This document shows positions 12,104 through 21,333 of a stretch of 64,000 nt of DNA, piece after piece; position 1 is the first letter of the stretch; the number at the start of each line of letters is the position of its first letter. This DNA comes from Cinnamomum chago (lineage: Eukaryota; Streptophyta; Magnoliopsida; Laurales; Lauraceae). A program made the translations under genes and the position numbers. The notes under the pieces are model-generated. The model was not told the origin of the DNA. It did not search any database and was given only the letters and a program-made list of their open reading frames with translations. Where the stretch lies: the NCBI GenBank assembly GCA_038049695.1, contig CP142456.1, forward strand, positions 80,747,422 to 80,811,421, read 5' to 3'.

Positions 12104-12760
12104 TGTGTGGGGGCCATATCGCGAACCGATTTCATCTTGAGCTCGGCAAGGGCACGCCTGTATCGGTCTCGGATCGATCCGAGACTACTTTGGTCTCGGC
12201 AACAGCAGCCGACTTCGGCTAAACGATATTCAGTTCGGCCATGCCGCCCCGTCTCGGCTGTGCAAGACTACGTTTGCATCCATCAGCCACGGTTCTGTCA
12301 GGGCAGAGCCCAAGGAAGGTATCTGATGGGACTTCAGCCACCACCAGATCAGGGCAAGATCAGGCCCAATGTGACTAGCATTAAAGGCAGCATGGGCTGA
12401 TCGGACCCGCATTAAATGCAAGGAGGGCTGTGATGGACCTTCATTAATGACTTTGTGGGCTGACATCACCCAGGTCACATCATAAAGCCCACTAGCACTC
12501 ACCCAAAACTGTTCCATATATAAGGCACGAGCCATACTGAGAGGGGGGTAAGCATTCTCTTCCAAACAACTACTCCTTCTTCTTCTCCGATCGATTGCTG
12601 ACTTAAGCATCGGAGAGCCCTGCGCTGCCCAGAGCCAGGGTCCTCTGACCTTTGTCTTTCTTCTCTCCCAGGTTCAGACCGTCGTAGCTATCTCCTCCAT
12701 GCATTGAGTAAGTCCTAGAAGGCTTCCTGATCTTGTGAGTATATTATTCTTGCACTTACA
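12104..12760 (+). repeat. 3' LTR of the Tat element
   Basis: 657 bp, about 98.6% identical by eye to the 5' LTR and of identical length. It is followed directly by the second ATATC copy (12761-12765), after which F-box coding sequence resumes. Confidence 0.97.
12517..12525 (+). promoter_or_regulatory. TATA box of the 3' LTR
   Basis: TATATAAGG at the same offset as in the 5' LTR. It points rightward, toward the promoter side of the split F-box gene, so any read-through from it would be antisense to that gene. Confidence 0.6.
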
Positions 12761-12816
12761 ATATCATTGCTCAGATCTTCTATACTTGTTTTTCTTCTCT
12801 TCTCTGTCACCTCCAT
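12757..12816 (-). pseudogene. F-box gene, detached first exon part (start codon to insertion site)
   Basis: On the minus strand an ATG at 12816-12814 opens a frame whose residues include KRRKTSIEDLSND. It runs to the target duplication at 12765-12761. Counting one copy of the duplication, the frame continues at 1922 without a shift (EDLSNDITMEILLLLPLNS), giving 20 codons before the internal Met at 1918. The joined segment is a textbook F-box start. The natural start codon of the gene is therefore here, and the retrotransposon landed in about codon 18-19. The last few bases of this feature fall in the LTR end because the boundary is given to codon precision only. Confidence 0.85.
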
Positions 12817-13145
12817 TCAATAATATTGTATTGGTTTGATGATCAATCATGTAAGGACTAAGGATAAACTACATTGAAAAGGGCTGTGACTGTTGTTTCT
12901 AATGGATGTGATATTGATAGCATGGATCTCGAGTGAGTACTTGTACAGTTCCGCGGATTAGTACGTAGTCATAAAAAGTTTCCAAAGTACTCCTTCAATA
13001 GAAGATGAATAGCTATCTTCTATATTACAATTGGGAATCGAGAAAATATAACTCTCCTAGAATGAGACTATTGATGGGGCTTAAGTGGGCCCCACAAAGA
13101 GTTGATCCGATTGCCATGTACGGCCTTTATAACACAGGGGATGGG
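12817..13145. other. Upstream (promoter side) flank of the split F-box gene
   Basis: AT-rich sequence upstream of the minus-strand ATG at 12816. I see no clear TATA box, RNA gene or other ORF. It is bounded on the right by the 8-bp target duplication of the hAT-like element. Confidence 0.45.
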
Positions 13146-13153
13146 TATGTAGA

Positions 13154-13797
13154 CAGGGGCGGAGCCAGGATGTCATCTTGGGGGGGGGGGGGCAAAACTT
13201 GAATAAATTTTTTTTTCACCAATTATTATAACTATCATATTTTAAAATTTCCTTTTTGACATAGTTATAAGTTCAAACATGATTTTATTCCTTGAAAATG
13301 CTGGATATAGAGAAGACGGCGTGCAAAATTTTAATCACTGAATATGAGAGATTAATGGAGAAAAAGAGGAAAAGAACAAAACAAAGAAGGATCACTAATA
13401 ATATGTGATTTTGAATACACTGCCTATATTTCATAAATATTGGAAGCACCACTGCTCTCTCTCTTTCTGTAACATATCAAACAGTGTAGATTTGCATGAG
13501 ACTTCTTCACTACAACCTGGACATGCACCACCACAAGATCTTGTATGTCTCAGGCTATCAAGATATATACTCTAAGGAACATGGAGATTATCAATATTCC
13601 GTCAATCCACAATATCACGATTTTGCAACAACATTTACTATGTCATTTCACTATACTACTGCATAGCAATGTCAGACAACTCATGACATTAGAGATTATA
13701 TTATTAAAGATGATTTTTTCAAAGGCTTGGGGGGGGGGGGGGGGGCATTTTTCAAAGGCTGGGGCCCCCCCCGGGCCTCAACATGGCTCCGCCCATG
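13154..13797. mobile_element. hAT-like non-autonomous DNA transposon, 644 bp
   Basis: The ends are imperfect inverted repeats, CAGGGGCGGAGCCAGGA at the left and the complement of CATGGGCGGAGCCATG at the right. They are flanked by an 8-bp target duplication with one mismatch (TATGTAGA 13146-13153, TATGCAGA 13798-13805). An 8-bp duplication is the hAT signature. No transposase remains. The interior is AT-rich apart from G runs of 13 (13180-13192) and 17 (13729-13745) near the two ends, plus a run of nine Cs. Confidence 0.85.
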
Positions 13798-13833
13798 TAT
13801 GCAGATATAATTAGTGGTCATATATCAGTATCA

Positions 13834-14058
13834 TCCAACCTAAAGGGGTTGGCTAAGTGGTCAGGACTACGATTCCTCTCTCTTTTGGAGCTAGAGGTCC
13901 TGGTATCAACTCCCGGTTCCCCCCTCTTCAGGAACCAAAGGTTGAGTCCGCTTGTGCTACCACCTAGGACCACAGGGGTTTTACCCAACTTCTCTCTGAG
14001 CTCGGAGGGAATAATCCAGTTCAAAGGATTGAGAACCCTCCATTACAAAAAAAAAAAA
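13834..14058 (+). mobile_element. tRNA-derived SINE, about 225 bp
   Basis: The Pol III box A TGGCTAAGTGG (13850-13860) and a box B-like GGTATCAACTCC (13902-13913) lie near the 5' end. The 3' end is a run of 13 As. The element is flanked by the 12-bp direct repeat ATATCAGTATCA (13822-13833 and 14059-14070), a typical LINE-type target duplication. A related truncated copy lies at about 30300-30390. The perfect target duplication suggests a fairly recent insertion. Confidence 0.9.
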
Positions 14059-14254
14059 ATATCAGTATCACCCCCCACTAGTGCATCCAAAAACACCCAC
14101 AAGGCTAAAAAAAAGGACATACCTGGCTGGGCTTTAAGGCGCTTTGTTTTGGAGTGGGTGAAGATACTACCCTGTGATTGGAGTGGGCTTAAGACTTCTA
14201 TTTCTTAAATAATGCCAGACAGGCCTATGCCTCTCACTTATTATTTTTTAAGAG

Positions 14255-15145
14255 AAAAGTAGCAAACGTAATATCACGAAATTTAAATATTATAAGATTT
14301 CATTATCACATAATAAAATAGTGTCATATTATAATATTGTGTCAGTTATGGTGTTTGACAATTTCTACAAATCTCAATATATAATTTTTTTAATAGATGA
14401 TGCACTGAAATAAGAAATGAATAGGGAAACAGGGGTGACTGACCCAATATGGGAACCCACTACCTAGTAGGGCCCATCTAATTAGAAAATCCTTAGACTG
14501 AATGTTAAAAACCACGAGCAATGTATTTTAATCAATGTAGGTCCACCAAATCTTAAAAATCATAATGTAATACATCCAATGGTGATTATAGTAGAGACCC
14601 CCATTGAGTGTTCAACATCATTGAATAATCCATATATGAAAAATCAATGTGGGACCCATTTGATGTTAACAATCATATTAACCAAGCTAATTATAGTAAT
14701 CACTAGGGGGTCATTAATGTTGGTAATCATGGTAGAATTTGCCTAATGTGATATGTATAGGACCCACCTAATATTAGTAATCAATAAAGAAAGTATGTAA
14801 TTATGATAAGGCTATGGGACCCGAATAAAATTTATAAACACTAAAAGGCCCATCTAAGATTGAAAGTCATATATAGTAGGATTCCTATTGAAAAATCATC
14901 AATATTAAAAAATGTAGTGGGTCACCATGGTAGTAGTTTCTCATAAACTTCCACTCTTGTTTGCAAATACTCTTGATACTTGTTTTGGTTAGTTTTCTTA
15001 ACGAAAGATTATTTTATACCGAGATACGGTGAGATACTTTCTATCTTATCCAAACACTAGCTTTTAGGTGTGTAGATTGCACTCTAAAATAGGAGATAAT
15101 ATAGTTAAATCTTTAGAAATATTTGATTTCCAAACACCCCATTAA
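14255..15145 (+). repeat. Dispersed repeat, copy 1 (about 0.9 kb)
   Basis: Homologous by eye to 19441-20457 in the same orientation. Both start with a shared TTTAAATATTATAAG block. The middle is built from degenerate repeats of a roughly 40-base motif like GGGACCCACCTAATRTTGGT. Both end in TTTCCAAACACCC. No coding sequence is seen. The class is unclear, perhaps a MITE-like DNA element. The 5' end of this copy is eroded. Confidence 0.7.
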
Positions 15146-15149
15146 AGTT

Positions 15150-16953
15150 TCTTAATCATATTTAATCTCTCGAGTCTCTCTTACTTATTGACTCTAATAA
15201 AATACTATAGTTTCCTTACTGAATAAAATCTCTAATCTGAGCAGCAGGACATGAGATGATTTCCGTGAAAAAGGAAGCCTACGTCCCTTGTAAATGTTCA
15301 AATCCTAGAAATAGTCCAAGTAAGGGTGGGGATTTTCCACTTTGGAATTTGGAGAAATAGATCAAGACCATCTATTATTTTGTTCAGTGTTCAGTATCCA
15401 TCACAGTCCTTGAATCATGTGAGTGTGTGGGGCCCATCTATTAAAGGGTTTGGTCATTTTGCAAGTAATTGTGATGGCTGGATTGCATATGGGAACCTCA
15501 CATGTTGCATGTGGCCCACCATCAGATGGAGCTTTTGTTTCTATAAAGGATACATATATATATTCCAAACATGATTACCATACCACCCAAATCAGATATA
15601 AATCTTGGTAAGTATATGCATTGAAGGCAAGTGAAACAAGTGAGTTGGATCATCTTAACCTGGACTCAGTTATTAGGTTATATTTCATTGGAATAAAAAC
15701 TGAGAAAGCAATTGTAGGAAAACATTCACCCTGAGGCATGGCCTATTTTCCAATCTGATTCCTATATAAACAGATTTCCTTCCAGCTCCTTAAATGTAGC
15801 AGATAAGGTAGTTCCAGTTTGTCTTCTCTTTACAAAGAAAAGATGGATCCCATTCTACATCTACCAATTGAAAATAATTCTTTCCTACCAAACCTTCTTC
15901 AATGGAAGGATTGAAATTCTACATCAACGTCATGTCATAACCAATGATCATTGACCAACCATTGAACAATAAAGGCTTTCACAGTAAAAAAGGGGGTCCA
16001 ATAATGAGCCATCATTGATTGGGCTGCTTTTTACAGTATTAAAAGGGCCAACAAAGTGCCATGAGTAGACTTTTTTACAGCCCCCTAAAATCCCAAAGAC
16101 AGAGAATGTAATTGGAATGTTTTACACCCTCATCAATGGCTGCTTTACGGCTATGAAGGCATCTAAATATGTAATCAAGTATCAACCATCATGTGAGTTT
16201 ATTTTTACAGGTGAGAAGACCTCTAATTAACCAATAAACACATTGAGTTTCAATCATATATCTCTTGCATAATGTCAAATTTCTTGAAAGTGTACTTTCA
16301 GTTTTATCAGTAGGTTGAATTTGGAGCATATATTTTAGCCAACTCAAAAAATCTGGAATTGTGTCTCAGAGTTTTCTCACTATGCCGAATTTTGAAAGCA
16401 GGTTTTGAGAAGACTGCAGAGGAAAACATGACAATAAGAAAAATATTCAAAATTTAAACTTGACCTTATTCAAAACTAACCACCCTAACAAATCTAATAT
16501 CTGCCTCCTAAATCCTAATATCTCTAACGAGTTTATAATCACGTATCATATCCTGTTATATGTACATTAAGAACATTAATTTCAATTTATCATTGGATTT
16601 CATGAGATTAAATTGTGAACTCATATTTTACAGCGCTTTTGCATACAAAGTTTAGACTTGCTAAATTTGAAGTTAATATTGGTTAAGAAGCCTGCCAAAA
16701 GGGGGGGAGCCTCTAAGAGTAAAATAACCAATGTAAACGCCTTGGGTTCTCTCAAAGGTTAATTAGAATAACAAAATGAAGCCCATCTGGTGGGGTACTT
16801 ACTTGGATTCAGAAACTGAAAAGAAAAGCTCAAAGACATCTCTATCATTAATGGAAACAACGTTAGAAAACTGAAACTAGAAGAAAAAAAATTAACAAAA
16901 AAAAAATTAGAATAGCTAAACATGTCTATAGGTTGGAAGAATCATATTACATA
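15150..16953. other. AT-rich intergenic sequence, nothing recognised
   Basis: I find no convincing ORF, RNA gene or transposon end. Short ORFs near 15326-15611 lack any recognisable motif and fall in sequence with GTGGGGCCCATC-type repeat fragments. Confidence 0.5.
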
Positions 16954-16961
16954 ATCATAGC

Positions 16962-17103
16962 CTATGATGCACGGATACTTCAAAATGGGCAACGTATCGA
17001 ATCGTATCGTATCTGATACTTCATTTTTTAATTATAAAATCCGTGTCCCGGCTGTGCTTATAGCATGTTCTTGCCGTATTCATGCCACATACGTGCATCA
17101 TAG
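16962..17103. mobile_element. hAT-type MITE, 142 bp
   Basis: The terminal inverted repeat is CTATGATGCACG at both ends (12 of 12). It is flanked by a perfect 8-bp duplication ATCATAGC (16954-16961 and 17104-17111). The interior has repeated TATCG-type motifs and no coding capacity. It lies just beside the F-box pseudogene copy. Confidence 0.9.
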
Positions 17104-17133
17104 ATCATAGCTTTTACCTCTCAAGAGATCGAC

Positions 17134-17760
17134 TTGTCAGTTGGATTGGAGTATATCAAAAGAAGCTCCACACCGGAAAGAAGTTTTCTGTCTGGAGGAC
17201 TAACTCAAACACATCCCTCTTCAGATCATAAGATACAATCTGCTTGTAATCATCGCGTAAGAGAACTTTATCATCTCCTTGGCAACTCATGTCTACTGGT
17301 TTCAAAATCTATGCAACATCAACCATCTACGTACCGCTTGTCGGTGGCCAGTGGAGGATATTCGAATGTAGTGCAGTTGCCCATCACAATCTTTCTACCT
17401 GCTGGGGCGGACTAAGGTTGCATTATACTTACGAGGAAGATCCAAATAGGTAGAGGTTTCTGTTTCCAAATTGAACATGAGCGTGTGGTCCTCACCAGAG
17501 CACTGCCAGTACAGGACCTGGTTGCAATAAACAGCAATTTGATCTAGCCCACCCCGACAAAGATGTTGTTGGGAGGCCCCTTCAACTGATTGCCACCTCT
17601 TTTTATCTGATGTGTAGCTCTTGAATTTATAAGGTGTCTCCTTTGTGGTAGCTGGGTAAACTTCAATCCTTTGGACCATCACAATCTTGTATATATAAGG
17701 CTACGTTGGGGCTGTTTTCAAAGGCAAGTCCGAATAGAGACTTATGGCCCGAGTTACAGT
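17134..17760 (-). pseudogene. Decayed second copy of the F-box gene
   Basis: On the minus strand an open piece (17395-17682) contains YKFKSYTSDKKRWQSVEGAS, YCNQVLYWQC and TETSTYLDLPRKYNA. These align with FEMYSSEKRRWGRL, YFNRVLYWQC and TKTSDYLDLPQKYDA of the F-box gene at 820-1922. DNA homology continues leftward to about 17160 (shared GAGAACTTTATCATCTCCTT) with several indels and stops. The F-box itself is missing. This is a local duplicate in the same orientation that has become a pseudogene. Confidence 0.85.
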
Positions 17761-17769
17761 AACAATTAT

Positions 17770-19440
17770 CATCACAGTAAAAACTATACCCACCTCGACC
17801 TTCAATGTTCTCTCCACCCCATCAACCACAATTGGGATTTCCGTCTGGGACTGAGAATCCAAGGAACTCTAGGAATCTGAAATGGTTCCGACCTTTTCCA
17901 TCGGATTGAATTGGATTCGATGGCATTTCTGTCGGATTTTGCAGAGGAGGGGATAGAATGATGGATATTCTTAGAGACATGTGCATGGACTTCACGCGTG
18001 CCGGAGCTCCTTATGGGGCCATGTAGAGATAATTTGGACCGTTCAAGATAAATTACATGATCCCCTCCGCTCACTCAGATTTGGCTTTATAAGATTGAAC
18101 ACGTGATTAAAAAGTATTCACAAAGCGTGTCTTTGAACTTTGAAATCCAAATTAGTCACACTCACCTTCCTATATTATTTCATCATTAAGAAGAATCTTA
18201 TTTTAATTAATCTTATGTCCCATTGTTAAGAGTGCTCCCATTTTTACTATATATACATGTCATCAACAGATGGTGAAAGTAATTTTGACTAGAGTAAAAC
18301 TCTTTTTTAATCGTGGAACATTAATCATCATCACGGCCACTATTATCAGTGCGATTATCACCATTCCCACACCATCATCGCATATCCTGATCACCATGAC
18401 CACCACCACCCTTTTCATCAACAATGGTGCCTGCCTTTGAAATTCAAACTACTCACATTAACTTCTCCAACAATGTTTTACCATCAAAGAAAAATTCTCT
18501 CCAATTAGTTATGTGTTAGTGCCGCACTATACGATTGCTAACATTATAATATGTGGTTGGAAAAAAAATCCAACCATATGATTTACACTAATAAAATCCC
18601 ATCGTAGGAGTAACCTTGATTTGATTAAAAAATTTAATGATATAACAAAGTGGGACACCATCACCACCACCCCATCATCACCACCCCATTATCACAATTG
18701 TCATAGTTATCATTATTACCGTCACTATCACTATCTTCACCACCGTCATCACTACTATTATCGCCACCGCCACTGTTGCCACCACCCTCAATATCTTTAA
18801 TTGTTATTATCATCGTCTTAGTCGGTGCACTCTCATTTGGCAAAGGCGGATCAGTTTATGAATCTTTTTTAAAACTTGCATTTTGAGAGAGATGATGAAA
18901 TAAAAATCTTGGTGAGACATCTAACTTTTCTTGGGTTGCCAAGTAAGTAAATTTTTTTTAGGGCTATTTACTGGGAAAAATCCCCACAAATCTTGAAACA
19001 CCAACAAAGGACCCAAACTTTCAATATTAACACCAAAGGTCCCCTATCTGTTTTTTTTTATTTTTTCTCCTTTTTTCAATATTAGTGCCAAACAGCCAAG
19101 ATCAACAATCGCTACATGCATGATCACATTTAGGAAAATGATTCTAAAACCTTTTTATAATGACATGAATTTTCGTAATGGGGATTTTGTATGCATATAT
19201 AGATTGGGTGGTTGGCTAACGCTAGGACTCTATATATTTTCCTCTTTTGATTTTCTACCTGATGTGATCTAGCATTCTTTTCTTCACCTTTTTTAAAAGA
19301 AATCATATTTACCTTTGTAAAACATTTATATATACTAAAGAGCAGCCTTTTAGTGAGAGAGGCAGCATGTGGCGCTTTCTCTAATTATTTTCTAATTCTT
19401 TCATGCTTTTTAGCCAAAAATTAATTATACCTACACATCT
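17770..19440. other. Intergenic sequence with CAC/CAT-rich low-complexity tracts
   Basis: Two tracts rich in ATC/CAC triplets (about 18319-18420 and 18655-18790) create a spurious minus-strand ORF of Gly/Asp/Asn/Ser. The rest is AT-rich with no gene seen. Confidence 0.55.
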
Positions 19441-20457
19441 AAGGGGGTGCTTGGATAAGTATATAATATAATATCAACAAGTTTAAATATTATAAGAATT
19501 CATTATCATATAATAAAATAGAATCATATTATTATATTGTGTTACTTATGGTGTTTTGACAATCTTCACAGATTTTAATATACTTTTGAAGTGTTTGACA
19601 ATTTATAAAAGAAAAGTCACATAATGATGTGCCGAATAAGAAATGCAGAGAATATAATCAATTAACCCGACAGGGGACCCACTAATTAGTAATCACAGGT
19701 GTTAATAATCATGGTAGGACCCATCTATTGTAAATATATATATATAATTAAATTTAAATTAGGAGATCCAATCAATGTTGTTTAATTAAGGTGGGTCCAC
19801 TAAGTGTTAGTAACTATACTATCTAATGGTGATTATCACGAATGGCCATTTCTAGCTTTTTTTTATTGGAAATCATTGTGGGACCCATTTGATGTTGGTA
19901 GTCATATAAATACTAGGAGAGCTATCAAATAGTGGGACCCATTTAATGAAGGTCAAATGATAATTACAATCACACAATTCAATCTTGGTAATCATGGGAC
20001 CCGGCTAATTTTGGTAGTATGGGACCCACCTAATATTGGTAATCACAATGAAAGACACGAGCGTGACATTTATAGGACCCACCTAACATTGACAATTAAC
20101 AAGGGCTATATAGTCGTGATATGGCTATAGGACCCCAAGTACTATGGGGCCAATCTAATAGTGAGACTCATAAATGTTAAAACTTTTATAGTGGGTCATT
20201 TTAGTTAGTGGTTGCTCATGAACTTTCTAATGGTTTTAACTAAAACTCTCCATTCGTATTTAGAAACGATTTTTCAAAAGATTATTTTATACAACATATC
20301 CTTGAATAATGTAATATGAAGGTTTTTTGAAGAAAGTAAGATATTGTAAGATACTTTCTAAGTTATCAAAACACCTCATTTTTAGGTGAATATATTATAT
20401 TTTAAACTAGTAGATAATATAGCAAAATCTCTTAAAATATCTCGTTTCCAAACACCC
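19441..20457 (+). repeat. Dispersed repeat, copy 2 (about 1.0 kb)
   Basis: The better-preserved copy of the repeat at 14255-15145. The left end AAGGGGGTGCTTGG and the right end CCAAACACCCTT form an imperfect inverted repeat (GGGTGTTTGG type), common at plant non-autonomous DNA elements. I could not find a convincing target duplication. The interior holds the degenerate GGGACCCACCTAAT-type tandem motif. Confidence 0.7.
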
Positions 20458-20469
20458 TTAATCTTCATA

Positions 20470-21266
20470 TAAATCCTCTTCCACCTTGAATTTCACATAC
20501 CTAATCCCTATATTTACACTGTTTTTATGTATTTATTTTAACATTTTGTTCATTATCACATTGTGGGCGGGCTAATTATCCTTTCTTAGATAATTTTGAT
20601 AATTTTAGGCTAATTTTTACCAAAATTCGATGATAATACACAAAAATATTAACTAAACTGGTTATTGGGAGTAGGGTCCTTAAAAAATAAAGGTATGTGA
20701 TAATACAATAAAGGTAGTGTATTGGCAGGGGTATGTAAGAATCCGTTGTTACATACCAAGAGATCAAATACAAACTCCGCATAAATACAAAATTAAAGGT
20801 CCTCTATTTGATAAAAATAAAGATTCACCGAAAGAGTTTAACAATTTTGAAGTGAACCATGTAAGAGTAGAAAGAAAAGTAGAAGCTCATAAATTAGCTA
20901 AGGTTAAACCCAAGCCTGATTAAACAATATATATAAGTATTGATGCGACGGCTAATTATAAATAAAAAACTTAGAAAAGTTACTAGAAAAAAAAAAAAAA
21001 CTCTCCTCTCCAACCCCCAACCCAATCAAATACACAAATTCCAAACAAAACTTAAAGTGGGTCCTGCCCAACAATTAATGAAACCCCAAAAAAAAAAAAA
21101 AAAAACCCTAGCATACTCTCCCACCCTTCCTCTATCCTACTTAGAAGAATGTCCACAAAATTGTCTATCAACATAGAAAAGTAAGCAAACTCCAATTTCT
21201 CCTTTTTCCTCTGTTTTCATTGTTTGTATCGACACCCCACCCTTTAATACGTGCACCCGCGCACCA
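20470..21266. other. Upstream flank of FATA
   Basis: AT-rich sequence with poly-A runs (about 20987-21000 and 21088-21104) and no convincing gene. A weak TATATATAAG lies near 20928, about 400 bases before the start codon, so it may be too far away to be the FATA TATA box. Confidence 0.4.
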
Positions 21267-21325
21267 CCGAGAGAAAGAAAGAGAGATAGAGAGAGAAAGA
21301 GAGAGAGAGAGAGTAAAAGAGAGGT
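21267..21325 (+). repeat. GA-rich microsatellite in the FATA 5' leader
   Basis: An interrupted (GA)n tract ends just before the FATA start codon at 21334. Such CT/GA tracts are common in plant core promoters and 5' UTRs. Confidence 0.75.
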
Positions 21326-21333
21326 GTAGAGAG

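Larger units (their letters stand above)
1928..12760 (+). mobile_element. Full-length Ty3/Gypsy LTR retrotransposon, Tat lineage
   Basis: The element is bounded by two 657-bp LTRs that begin TGTGTGGGGG and end CTTACA. They are flanked by the 5-bp direct duplication ATATC (1923-1927 and 12761-12765). The order is LTR, primer-binding site, gag, protease, reverse transcriptase, RNase H (two domains), integrase, a tandem-repeat spacer, an antisense ORF, polypurine tract, LTR. Pol order RT-RH-INT makes it Gypsy. The dual RNase H, the antisense extra ORF and the spacer tandem repeats are hallmarks of the Tat lineage. The LTRs differ at about 9 of 657 positions by eye (about 1.4%). At 1.3e-8 substitutions per site per year this gives about half a million years, or several times more for slow-evolving woody plants. 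The gag-pol reading has about two interruptions, so this copy is a recent but probably defective fossil. Confidence 0.95.

Noticed and set aside
17802-18074. 90-codon minus-strand ORF
   Set aside because: No recognisable motif, splice context or homologue comes to mind, and the sequence looks like decayed repeat DNA.
18661-18843. Minus-strand ORF rich in Gly, Asp, Asn and Ser
   Set aside because: It is the translation of a CAC/CAT/ATC-rich low-complexity tract, with no domain or conserved motif.
20717-21176. Lys-rich plus-strand ORFs upstream of FATA
   Set aside because: They come from A-rich sequence and poly-A runs, with no domain and no clear promoter or splice structure.
21220-21333. 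Upstream in-frame ATG extending FATA by 38 codons
   Set aside because: The extension is mostly Glu/Arg translated from the GA microsatellite and is absent from remembered FATA proteins. The ATG at 21334 gives the normal length and start.
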